Shown here in pieces: positions 1 to 6,425 of a stretch of DNA of 6,684 nucleotides. The position numbers were made by a program, and so were the translations under genes. Origin of the DNA: Acidobacteriota bacterium (lineage in GTDB: Bacteria > Acidobacteriota > Terriglobia > Terriglobales > Acidobacteriaceae); NCBI GenBank assembly GCA_019510535.1, contig JAEKKE010000369.1, positions 1 through 6,684 of the forward strand, given 5' to 3'. The first letter of the stretch is position 1. Every line of letters starts with the position of its first letter. The notes under the pieces were generated by a model. The model saw only the letters and a program-made list of their open reading frames with translations. It did no database searches and was not told the DNA's origin.

Positions 1-2307
1 TGCCGTTGTTCCTGTTGCCGCCTGCACACTGATCGCAGAAGATGTGGAAGCCGCATAGGTTCCATTTCCGGAGTAGACCGCCGTAATGCTATGCGCTGTG
101 CCAGCAGTCAGCGACGTGGTGTAGGTCGCCGCACCACTCGTGACGGCACTGGTTCCCATCGACGTTCCGTTGTCACGGAAGTCGACCATTCCTGTGGGTG
201 TGGCCGCGGCTTGTGGCTGAACTCGGCCAACACTCTGGCTGCTGGTGGTGGAGGTTACCGTCGCCGTGAAAGTTACGGATTTGCCCGCGACCGGTGGACT
301 CGGATTCGATGTCAGAGCAACCGTGCTGGAGGTGCTTCCGGCCGGGGTCGACAGCGATCCGGAGGTGCTGGTGTTATAGACCGTATCTCCGGAATAGACC
401 GCCGTTATGACGTGCACGCTGCCGGCAGTCAGCGTCGTAGCAAAGGTCGCGCTTCCATTCGACAGCGTGCCCGATCCAATGATTGTCCCGTTGTCTTTGA
501 AATCGACTGAACCTGTCGGGACAGTCGTGACGGAACCGCTGCCGGAAGTAACTGTAGCGGTAAAGGTCGTAGCCGCCCCCGTGACCGGAGGATTCGGCGA
601 TGAACTCAACGTGGTCACACTGGTAGTTCTGGTCGCTCCCGGAGTAATGGAAAGCGTGTAGGGCGTGGGGCAGGTAAAGTTGATGTCACCGCTGGTGCAT
701 GAGATCAGCACCGTAAAAGTATTCTTCTCACTTACGGGATATGTGATGGTTGCCGTCGACTTCGTCGTTCCGCTTCCCGCGGCCGCCAGCGTCGCTGTGT
801 ATGCCTTGGTATCAGTCGTTCCCTGTCCCTGAGCACTGACCGTACCCGTGGGATTGTCCACTCCCGAAGTGCCCGTCACCGACACCACGATGCTGGCATT
901 GGAGCCATAGCTCGCGTTTCCGCTCAAAATCGCCGAAACGCTGGCCGACTCTGGCTGAATCGATATCGTTGCCGGAGCAGGAGAACTGGACGCCGCATAG
1001 GTGCCATCGCCACTGTAATCGGCCTTGAAGCTATAGCTGCCGCCGGCGAGTTGCTTGGTGCTGTACGTTGCCTTACCGGACGAGTCCAGCGCGGCGGTTC
1101 CCAGCGTTCCAGTCACGATGCTGGAGAAGGTTACGGTACCAGTCGGAGTCGCCCCTCCAATCGCCGAGGCCACCGTTGCAGTCAGAGTGAAGGTCTGCCC
1201 ATGCGTCGGAGCGAAGTTGCTGGAGGTGATCGACGTATTTGAGGTTGATGTGCCCAGAGGCCACCGCTTGAGAATCTCTTCCGGGTTAACGGTGCCCAGC
1301 CCTGTCAGGGCCGTCCATGTCCCAGTGGTGACACCAGCCGGTTGCGTATAGACGCCTGGAATCGCCGCCAGTTGGTAGAGCGTGGCATTGATGTTCCCAA
1401 GCCTTCCGCCGCTGCGAGCGATCAACTCATTTACCGTCGCGCTGAAATCCCCGGTGGAGATGAAATCCGGGACAGCGCGAAGCCCGTCGGCAGGCAGACC
1501 TTCTACGACCTGCCAGGAAGGTCTGATTTCCGTACCGGTGATGGCATCGCTCAGCGCGGCCGACACAATAACTGTCATCCCCGCATAATCGCCTGAAGAG
1601 TTCCCAAGCACTGTGATGCCTTGAGCATTGGCCTGCTGCAGCAGGAGATCCCAATCTGCCTGCCCTGCGGGAAGAATGTTTAAGACAAGCACAGCGGAGG
1701 AATTCGCATCGACTGACGCTTCCGCGACAGCCAGCGGAGAATCGTCCAGATCGTCGAGTCCCGTTATCGCTCTGATGCTCTGCGGAGCGTCCCCAGGCAG
1801 CGAGAGATCTCCCCGCTCCACCACATGCAGGCTGCCATCAATCTCGATCTGGCGAAGGTCAGCGCTGAAGGTCTGCTGGGCGGCGGCCACCGTCGATGTC
1901 GCCTGTAAGAGTGTATGCGCTGCATTGGCTGCGGTGACGTGTATCCCTTGTACTTCAAGCCAGGTCGTCGCCGCACCTATCTCCGCATCCGTCGCGCCGA
2001 AACGAGCGGCAAACTCCTGCGGAGTCAGCCAATGATGGTAGTTTGCGGAGCCTTTGGTCGTAAGGTCCGTCAAATACTGTGCCAACGCATTCTGCCGGCT
2101 GTCGTCTATCTGCAGCGCAATGGAGATGTGTTCCAACGGCGAAGAGACTGGAGCGGCATCCAGAACAACTGCTCCTGCGGGCAGCGATGTGGTGACGGAT
2201 GGCAACGCCCGGCGCGTTTGCTGTGCCTTGGCAGCCGACAAAAGAGTACATGCCAGCATGCAGAGCATCGCACACCAGCGCAGAAACGCCTGAATTTTCA
2301 CCACCAT
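1..2307 (-). CDS. Secreted S53 (kumamolisin-like) propeptide protein with degenerate peptidase domain and Ig-like repeats; 3' end outside window
   Basis: The minus-strand frame is open for 769 codons from the ATG at 2307 to base 1. Residues 1-29 look like a signal peptide: Lys/Arg n-region, hydrophobic WCAMLCMLACTLL core, probable cleavage after AKA. Residues about 50-185 match the pro-kumamolisin activation domain, including NYHHWLTPQEFAARFGA at 89-105. Residues about 188-352 keep landmarks of the S53 fold: E196 and D200 (spaced like the Glu/Asp pair), SGD at 238-240 (like the oxyanion Asp), VTGVGGTEI-like AITGTEI, a PSW..GLPADGLRAVPD stretch, GNINATLYQLA at 305-314 and TGLGTVNPEEILKRWP. The stretch is about 165 residues instead of the usual 350 or so, and no GTS-type catalytic serine motif is visible. 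At least four Ig-like domains follow. No good Shine-Dalgarno is seen; GTG at 2304 is an alternative start. It is probably extracellular or surface-bound. Whether it cleaves peptides is doubtful, and a binding or adhesive role is inference. Confidence 0.88.
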   Translation of the reverse strand, partial: MVVKIQAFLRWCAMLCMLACTLLSAAKAQQTRRALPSVTTSLPAGAVVLDAAPVSSPLEHISIALQIDDSRQNALAQYLTDLTTKGSANYHHWLTPQEFAARFGATDAEIGAATTWLEVQGIHVTAANAAHTLLQATSTVAAAQQTFSADLRQIEIDGSLHVVERGDLSLPGDAPQSIRAITGLDDLDDSPLAVAEASVDANSSAVLVLNILPAGQADWDLLLQQANAQGITVLGNSSGDYAGMTVIVSAALSDAITGTEIRPSWQVVEGLPADGLRAVPDFISTGDFSATVNELIARSGGRLGNINATLYQLAAIPGVYTQPAGVTTGTWTALTGLGTVNPEEILKRWPLGTSTSNTSITSSNFAPTHGQTFTLTATVASAIGGATPTGTVTFSSIVTGTLGTAALDSSGKATYSTKQLAGGSYSFKADYSGDGTYAASSSPAPATISIQPESASVSAILSGNASYGSNASIVVSVTGTSGVDNPTGTVSAQGQGTTDTKAYTATLAAAGSGTTKSTATITYPVSEKNTFTVLISCTSGDINFTCPTPYTLSITPGATRTTSVTTLSSSPNPPVTGAATTFTATVTSGSGSVTTVPTGSVDFKDNGTIIGSGTLSNGSATFATTLTAGSVHVITAVYSGDTVYNTSTSGSLSTPAGSTSSTVALTSNPSPPVAGKSVTFTATVTSTTSSQSVGRVQPQAAATPTGMVDFRDNGTSMGTSAVTSGAATYTTSLTAGTAHSITAVYSGNGTYAASTSSAISVQAATGTTA
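16..336 (-). repeat. Ig-like domain 4 of the secreted S53-like protein
   Basis: Residues about 658-764 contain NPSPPVAGKSVTFTATV, PTGMVDFRDNG and LTAGTAHSITAVYSGNGTY. Relative to domain 3 it has about 10 extra residues (around SQSVGRVQPQAAA, residues 690-702) in the loop before PTG. More repeats may lie beyond the window edge. Confidence 0.85.
343..630 (-). repeat. Ig-like domain 3 of the secreted S53-like protein
   Basis: Residues about 560-655 contain NPPVTGAATTFTATV, PTGSVDFKDNG and LTAGSVHVITAVYSGD in the canonical Big_3 order. It is the closest relative of domain 4. The DNA for ITAVYSG differs at only one of 18 bases between the two (388-405 versus 67-84), consistent with internal duplication. 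Confidence 0.85.
643..951 (-). repeat. Divergent Ig-like domain 2 of the secreted S53-like protein
   Basis: Residues about 453-555 occupy one repeat length between two clear Ig-like domains and keep the PTGTVSA strand and alternating beta-strand character. They lack the Y-S-G-D closing signature. Instead they carry two cysteines (C537 and C546, in ISCTSG and FTCPTP) that could form a disulphide. This may be a different beta-sandwich domain rather than a true copy of the flanking repeats. Confidence 0.55.
955..1242 (-). repeat. Ig-like domain 1 of the secreted S53-like protein
   Basis: Residues about 356-451 form a bacterial Ig-like domain of the group 3 (Big_3) type. Visible landmarks are TFTLTATV, PTGTVTF, a short D-S-S-G-K turn, and the closing SFKADYSGDGTYAASSS strand, the usual 'Y.GD..Y..S' signature of these beta-sandwich repeats. 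It follows the degenerate peptidase domain directly. Confidence 0.8.
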
Positions 2308-2320
2308 AGGGATCGCATTG

Positions 2321-2349
2321 ATTCTCGCCGTTGCAGACCGGAAAGGCAA
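2321..2349 (-). promoter_or_regulatory. Possible promoter of the S53-like gene
   Basis: Read on the minus strand, TTGCCT (2349-2344) and GAGAAT (2326-2321) are separated by 17 bp and lie 14 bp before the ATG at 2307. The match to a housekeeping -35/-10 pair is partial. It sits in the 110-bp divergent gap shared with the lysozyme gene. Confidence 0.3.
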
Positions 2350-2405
2350 TAACACTTCCAGGCCAATGAACGTTACCTGCCGATAACCAAAGTTGCAGGG
2401 CGTGG

Positions 2406-2411
2406 TACGCT
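2406..2411 (+). promoter_or_regulatory. Candidate -10 element for a leaderless lysozyme transcript
   Basis: TACGCT, preceded by TGG (extended -10 style), ends exactly 6 nt before the GTG start at 2418, so transcription would begin at or next to the start codon. No convincing -35 hexamer and no Shine-Dalgarno at normal spacing are seen. The same GGTAC-N2-T plus 6-nt arrangement precedes glmU. Confidence 0.35.
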
Positions 2412-2417
2412 GTCGGC

Positions 2418-3260
2418 GTGTCGCGTTATTTGGAAGAGTCGCTCGCCCAGCTGAAGAGATTTGAAAACGCTATCCCGTGGATGTACCTGGACACCGTGGG
2501 CAAAGTCACGGTTGGCGCGGGTCTGATGCTGCCAACGGCACAAAGTGCGACTGCACTTCCCTTTCAATATAATGGCCGCCCTGCCGATGCTCAGGAGATC
2601 ATCGTCGACTTCCGCCGGGTTTCCTCCATGGTGAAGGGAAAGGCTGCCGGTTTTTACCGCAGCCCGATGTCCGTGCTGCTTACTCCGGCAGAGATCGATA
2701 CCCAGCTCCGTGCGGCCGTGACCCATCTCGATCAGGATCTGAGAAAAGCGATTCCTATCTGGGACGCGCTTCCTGCATCCGCCAAGGTGGCCCTGCTCGA
2801 TATGGCGTACAACCTCGGAATGACCGGTCTGCTACAGGGTTACCCCAAGCTGCTGCATGCCGTCGTGACTGGTGACTGGAAGACAGCCGCAGCCGAGTGC
2901 CATCGCGGCGGCCCTGCCCCCACGCGCAATGAATGGACAAGGCAACAATTTCTTGCCTATATTGCTGCTCCTTCCATTACTGCCGAAGCGGAGTTGAGGC
3001 GCGATGCCAGGCCACCAGCGATCCTTCCGATCGAACCGGCAGCCCCCTCCATCACGACCCGGCCAACGACTAAGGTTTCTGCCAAAGGTGACCAACCGAA
3101 GAAGAGCGCCGTCAAAGCCTCGGGCAAGAAGCTGGCTTCTTCGGGCATGAAAACCGCCGCAGGAAAGCCGGCAAAGAAGGCAGTGAAATCCGCGCCTAAG
3201 AAGCAGGCATCCGCCACGGGCAAAAAATCCCAGCGGAAATCCCCTTCCCGCAGCAACTAA
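2418..3260 (+). CDS. GH24 (T4-type) lysozyme/endolysin-like protein with lysine-rich C-terminal tail
   Basis: The 280-residue product is a muramidase of glycoside hydrolase family 24, which cleaves the MurNAc-GlcNAc bond of peptidoglycan. E16, D25 and T31 have exactly the spacing of the T4 lysozyme triad (E11, D20, T26), in FENAIPWMYLDTVGKVTVGAG. Residues about 116-182 carry the second family block: ALPASAKVALLDMAYNLG, then W154...AA..E and R170..W..R175. Residues about 216-280 are a low-complexity basic tail with 17 Lys and 2 Arg after residue 218 and a single acidic residue, like the C-terminus of histone H1. No signal peptide is present, so export would need a holin-like or other route, or cell lysis. 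GTG 2418 is the only start between the in-frame stop at 2367 and the catalytic Glu. It stands alone, with no holin or spanin beside it; a domesticated phage gene is possible. Confidence 0.88.
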   Translation: MSRYLEESLAQLKRFENAIPWMYLDTVGKVTVGAGLMLPTAQSATALPFQYNGRPADAQEIIVDFRRVSSMVKGKAAGFYRSPMSVLLTPAEIDTQLRAAVTHLDQDLRKAIPIWDALPASAKVALLDMAYNLGMTGLLQGYPKLLHAVVTGDWKTAAAECHRGGPAPTRNEWTRQQFLAYIAAPSITAEAELRRDARPPAILPIEPAAPSITTRPTTKVSAKGDQPKKSAVKASGKKLASSGMKTAAGKPAKKAVKSAPKKQASATGKKSQRKSPSRSN

Positions 3261-3300
3261 CTTTCGTATCCCGCTGTCCGTCCCACGCTCATATCTAATA

Positions 3301-3411
3301 GAGCATTTCCCTGTTACTGGGTATCCCGGAAGGATTGTGCGGTGGCGTTTTCATCGCGGAAAACGCCCATAGATGCCGAAGCCCTACACGACACCCACAG
3401 GGAAAATGCTC
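3301..3411 (+). repeat. Intergenic inverted-repeat element, copy 1
   Basis: This 111-bp unit lies between the lysozyme and M16 genes. Its ends are inverted repeats: GAGCATTT-CCCTGT at the left and ACAGGGAAAATGCTC at the right, with pairing extending outward to ATA (3298) and TAT (3414). In its centre GGCGTTTTC (3344-3352) and GAAAACGCC (3359-3367) form a perfect 9-bp hairpin around a 6-nt loop. A second copy in the same orientation lies at 6425-6536, with about 14 substitutions and one indel. It encodes no protein. It may be a REP- or MITE-like non-autonomous element, or a structured RNA or regulatory site; the sequence alone does not decide. Confidence 0.85.
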
Positions 3412-3436
3412 TATCGTTGCAATATCGAGAGTTGTT

Positions 3437-3441
3437 GGAGG
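3437..3441 (+). promoter_or_regulatory. Ribosome binding site of the first M16 gene
   Basis: GGAGG lies 4 nt before the ATG at 3446. It decides this start over the far-upstream TTG at 3335, which falls inside the intergenic repeat, and over ATG 3458, which is 16 nt away. The spacing is somewhat short, but a signal peptide begins directly at 3446. Confidence 0.7.
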
Positions 3442-3445
3442 TTCC

Positions 3446-4972
3446 ATGTTTCATCGCATGAAGGCTGCCCTTGTGGCCGTTGTACTTCTGGCGGGCTTTG
3501 CCCCGGCGCAGGACCTGGCTAGCTTTGAGAAGCGCACTACGGTCAAAGTGCTTCCCAATGGGCTGACCTTGATCGTCTGTGAACGTCCTGAGGCCCCGGT
3601 TTTCAGTTTCTATACGTTGGTGGATGCTGGTTCGGCCAACGATCCTGACGGCGCCTCCGGCCTGGCGCACATGTTCGAGCACATGGCCTTCAAGGGCACC
3701 AACGAGATCGGCACGACCAATTACAGCGCTGAAAAGGCTGCTCTCGAAAAGGTTGAGCAGGCGTATGCCCCCTACAACCTGGAACAGCGCAAGCTGGTCG
3801 GACAGGATCCCGCTAAACTCTCTCAGCTCAAAGCGGCCTTCGATGCAGCGGTCAAGGACGCTCAGCAGTACGTCATTCCGAACCAGTTTTCTGAGATCGC
3901 GGAGAAGAGTGGCGCCGTCGGCTTGAACGCCTCCACCTCGGAAGACAAGACTGACTACTTCTGGTCGATGCCATCTAACCGGCTGGAGCTTTGGGCCTAT
4001 CTTGAGAGCAGCCGGATTGCTGAACCTGTCCTGCGTGAGTTCTACAAAGAACGCGATGTCGTCCAGGAAGAGCGTCGCATGCGTATCGATTCTGCTCCCA
4101 TTGGACGCATGGTGGAGCAGTTCCTTGCCGCCGCGTATACGGCCCATCCCTACGGGCGCAGCGGCGTCGGCTGGGAGAGCGAGATCAGTCAGGTCACTGC
4201 CACTGAAGCAGAGAACTTCCATAAGAAGTACTACGTTCCGGCAAACATAGTTGTAGCCGTCGTTGGTGATGTGAAGGCCGCCGACACCATGCCGGTACTG
4301 GAAAAGTACTTCGGCCGTATCCCCGCCGGTCCTAAGCCGCCGGAGATGACCACCATCGAACCCAAGCAATTCGCAGAGCGCACCGTAACCATTCGCGAGG
4401 CCACGCAGCCGTTTTATCTCGAGGGCTATCACCGCCCTGATTACCGCGACAAAGACGATGCCGTGTATGACGCCATCACCGACCTGTTCTCCAACGGGCG
4501 CACTGCCCGCCTGTATCGTTCGCTGGTGCGCGATCAGAAGATCGCCGCCGCGGCTGCAGGGTTTAGCGGTTTTCCCGGCGAGAAATATCCTGGGCTCTTC
4601 GCTGTTTATGCGGTTCCGGTGCCGGGAAAGACTCCAGCCCAGCTCCGCGATGCCATTCACAAGGAACTCGATCGTCTGAAGAACGAAGATGTCTCGGATG
4701 CTGAACTCGCCATGTTCAAGACACGTGCCCGTGCCGACCTGCTGCGCGGCCTGGCAAGCAACCAGGGACTGGCGCAACAGCTCGCCGACTACCAGACACG
4801 CTACGGTGACTGGCGCGAGCTATTCCGCCAGCTCGAAGCCTACGACAAAGTGAGCAAAGCCGATATCCGCCGTGTTGCCAACCAGCTCTTCGTGGACTCA
4901 AACCGTACCAGCACGACCATCGAGTTTACCCGCCCCACACCTGCAGTGGTTTCCAAGGGAGGTGCCCAGTGA
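3446..4972 (+). CDS. Secreted zinc metallopeptidase of family M16, catalytic (beta-type) subunit
   Basis: The 508-residue product is an insulinase/mitochondrial-processing-peptidase-type peptidase. Residues 1-22 are a signal peptide (MFHRMK, hydrophobic core, cleavage near APA-QD), so it acts in the periplasm or outside the cell. The inverted zinc site HxxEH is H75-M-F-E78-H79, with E78 the catalytic base. The distal Glu ligand is best placed at E209 in ERDVVQEE. H79 and E209 are 130 residues apart rather than the usual 76 or so, because of an Ala/Lys/Gln-rich helical insert at about 95-150. The second M16 domain starts near TEAENFHKKYYVPANIVVAVVGD (about 253-275) and includes FSNGRTARLY (348-357). 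It lacks the two further domains of pitrilysin-type enzymes, so it probably pairs with another M16 subunit; the overlapping downstream gene is the obvious partner. The substrate is unknown, most likely peptides. Confidence 0.93.
   Translation: MFHRMKAALVAVVLLAGFAPAQDLASFEKRTTVKVLPNGLTLIVCERPEAPVFSFYTLVDAGSANDPDGASGLAHMFEHMAFKGTNEIGTTNYSAEKAALEKVEQAYAPYNLEQRKLVGQDPAKLSQLKAAFDAAVKDAQQYVIPNQFSEIAEKSGAVGLNASTSEDKTDYFWSMPSNRLELWAYLESSRIAEPVLREFYKERDVVQEERRMRIDSAPIGRMVEQFLAAAYTAHPYGRSGVGWESEISQVTATEAENFHKKYYVPANIVVAVVGDVKAADTMPVLEKYFGRIPAGPKPPEMTTIEPKQFAERTVTIREATQPFYLEGYHRPDYRDKDDAVYDAITDLFSNGRTARLYRSLVRDQKIAAAAAGFSGFPGEKYPGLFAVYAVPVPGKTPAQLRDAIHKELDRLKNEDVSDAELAMFKTRARADLLRGLASNQGLAQQLADYQTRYGDWRELFRQLEAYDKVSKADIRRVANQLFVDSNRTSTTIEFTRPTPAVVSKGGAQ
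4957..4962 (+). promoter_or_regulatory. Ribosome binding site of the second M16 gene
   Basis: GGGAGG lies inside the last codons of the first M16 gene, 6 nt before GTG 4969. It supports this GTG start and translation of the two genes from one mRNA. Confidence 0.8.
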
Positions 4973-6252
4973 AAAAGAATCTTGTCTGCCTCGCCCTTGC
5001 TTCTGCTCTGGTTGTTCCGGCATTACATGCACAAACGACCGAACCATGGACGAAGATCCCGACGCCTCCGTTGCATGAGTTCAAACCGGTCCAGCCCAAG
5101 CGGATCGACCTGAAGAACGGTGTTGTGATCTTCCTGCAGGAAGATCATGAACTGCCATTCATCGACGGCACTATCAACATCCGCGGCGGTTCCCGTGAAG
5201 AGCCGGCAAACAAAGCCGGCATGCTCGATATGTACGGTGATGTATGGCGTACCAGCGGCACCGCAGCCATGGACGGCGACGCCATGGACGATGCACTGGA
5301 AGCTAAAGCTGCCAAGATCGAGACTAACGCCGACATTGATTCCACGGCACTCACATGGAGCAGCCTGAAGACGGACTTCGATACGGTCTTCACCCAGGCC
5401 GTCGACCTCCTCCTGCACCCGTCCTTCAAGCCGGAGAAGCTTGAGCTCGCACAGCAGCAGATGGCTACGGGTATCGCTCGCCGCAATGACGATGCCGGTG
5501 GCATTCTTGCCCGCGAAGTCGGCAAGGTTGTCTATGGCGCTTCCAGCCCTTATGCCCGCCAGCCTGAGTTCTCCACCGTCCTCGGGGTCACTGTCGACGA
5601 CCTCAAGCAGTGGCACGACAAAACAGTGGTCGGCAGCAATCTGCTCGTCTCCGTCATCGGCGATTTTGATTCGGCCACGATGGAGAAGAAGCTGCGTGAC
5701 ACCTTCGAGAAGCTTCCGAAGGGAGAACCCTTCAAGTCCCTCAAAGCGGACTTCCCTGGCCCGAAGCCAGGTGTTTACTTCGTGAACAAAGACGACGTAA
5801 ACCAGTCCAACATCTCCATCGCCGGTCTGGGGACCATGCGGAATAATCCCGATCTCTATGCACTGAGTGTCATGAATGAGATCTTCTCCGGAGGGTTCGG
5901 ATCACGTTTGACTCAGTCCGTCCGTACAAAGCTGGGGCTGGCCTATGCGGTCGGCGGAGGTTATGGCGCGACCTATGACCATCCGGGTATCTTCCGCGTG
6001 CAGGCAGGCACCAAGAGCGCCAGCACGGTTGCCGCAACCAAGGCGATGCTGGAGGAGATCAACCGGCTCAAATCCGTTCCACCAACGGAAACCGAACTGC
6101 GCAATGCAAGAGAGCAACTGCTGAACTCGTTTATCTTCCGTTACGACTCGCGGGCGAAGGTACTCAGCGAGCAGGTGATGCTGGCCTTCTATGGGTATCC
6201 GGCCGACTTCCTGGAGAAGTACAAGGCTCACGGGTCGCGGCAAAGTACATAG
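4969..6252 (+). CDS. Secreted M16-family protein without zinc site (alpha-type partner), frameshifted near its 3' end
   Basis: GTG 4969 overlaps the upstream TGA in GTGA, implying translational coupling. Residues 1-21 are a signal peptide (MKKN, hydrophobic core, cleavage near LHA-Q). The fold is M16: KNGVVIFLQEDHELPFIDG near 49-67, VGSNLLVSVIGDFD at 221-234, and the glycine-rich FSGGFGSRLTQSVRTKLGLAY at 306-326. The zinc site is gone: aligned on the GT after the motif, H75/E78/H79 of the upstream protein correspond to M88/D91/V92, and the distal Glu region reads QQQM. It is therefore probably a non-catalytic subunit that helps bind substrate for its neighbour. The frame reads seven unrelated residues after EKYKA (420) and stops at 427. 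The expected C-terminus lies in another frame downstream, so the product is shortened by about 60 residues. It is either a real mutation or a sequence error. Confidence 0.88.
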   Translation: MKKNLVCLALASALVVPALHAQTTEPWTKIPTPPLHEFKPVQPKRIDLKNGVVIFLQEDHELPFIDGTINIRGGSREEPANKAGMLDMYGDVWRTSGTAAMDGDAMDDALEAKAAKIETNADIDSTALTWSSLKTDFDTVFTQAVDLLLHPSFKPEKLELAQQQMATGIARRNDDAGGILAREVGKVVYGASSPYARQPEFSTVLGVTVDDLKQWHDKTVVGSNLLVSVIGDFDSATMEKKLRDTFEKLPKGEPFKSLKADFPGPKPGVYFVNKDDVNQSNISIAGLGTMRNNPDLYALSVMNEIFSGGFGSRLTQSVRTKLGLAYAVGGGYGATYDHPGIFRVQAGTKSASTVAATKAMLEEINRLKSVPPTETELRNAREQLLNSFIFRYDSRAKVLSEQVMLAFYGYPADFLEKYKAHGSRQST

Positions 6253-6380
6253 ACACGTCAAAGCTGGCGATCGTCGTGGTTGGCAATGGCGGTGACCTCG
6301 GTGCCTCGCTCAAGGATCTGGGGCCGGTGACGGATGTAGATATCACCATCCCACCTCCTCCGGCCGGCATGAGCAACTAG
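6231..6380 (+). pseudogene. Out-of-frame C-terminal remnant of the second M16 gene
   Basis: Read from 6231, the frame gives RVAAKYIDTSKLAIVVVGNG and continues through GGDLGASLKDLGPVTD to end in PPPPAGMSN before TAG at 6378-6380 (49 residues). This is the usual end of M16 proteins, where an 'rvAkkyi....l.ivvvG' strand follows a helix. It joins EKYKA of the preceding frame at 6228, but the 'KVt.aDv' helix that should lie between is missing (compare KVSKADIRRVANQLF in the upstream paralogue). That suggests a loss of about 31-37 nt of the form 3n+1. The remnant has no start signal of its own. Confidence 0.85.
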
Positions 6381-6386
6381 GACACA

Positions 6387-6425
6387 CTCGAAACCCCGCC
6401 TGCACCTTCCAGGCGGGGTTTCGAG
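6387..6425 (+). terminator. Strong hairpin terminator of the M16 operon
   Basis: CTCGAAACCCCGCCTG (6387-6402) and CAGGCGGGGTTTCGAG (6410-6425) are perfect inverted repeats: a 16-bp GC-rich stem with a 7-nt loop. It lies 6 nt after the TAG at 6380. T-runs flank the GC core only weakly (TTT within the stem, TTTT at 6430-6433), and the A-rich left arm would let it work in both directions. Confidence 0.85.

Noticed and set aside
2244..2307. Lipoprotein signal (LAC at residues 18-20) in the S53-like protein
   Set aside because: Residues before C20 read CMLA, which lacks the usual Leu at -3. A standard AKA-Q cleavage site lies just downstream.
91..2352. Several plus-strand open frames of 60-145 codons opposite the S53-like gene
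   Set aside because: Their translations are Arg/Ser/Cys-rich with no recognisable domain, whereas the minus-strand frame is open for 769 codons with signal peptide, propeptide and Ig repeats.
3261..3300. Intrinsic terminator directly after the lysozyme gene
   Set aside because: No stem with a T-run is visible before the repeat. The repeat itself could fold, but its right arm is not followed by a T-run.
3298..3414. Classic MITE with a TA target-site duplication
   Set aside because: Copy 1 has TA on both sides of the core, but copy 2 does not (TTTC on the left, GAGC on the right), so a target duplication is not supported and transposition is unproven.
3335..3445. TTG start at 3335 giving a 37-residue longer first M16 protein
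   Set aside because: The extension is translated from the intergenic repeat and would bury the signal peptide. GGAGG at 3437-3441 and ATG 3446 fit far better.
3314..4777. A 487-codon open frame on the minus strand opposite the first M16 gene
   Set aside because: It is antisense to a clearly recognisable M16 peptidase, its translation shows no family motif, and it runs into the intergenic repeat. It is a by-product of GC-rich codon usage.
5023..5616. 197-codon minus-strand frame opposite the second M16 gene
   Set aside because: It is antisense to conserved M16 sequence, with no motif and no ribosome binding site recognised.
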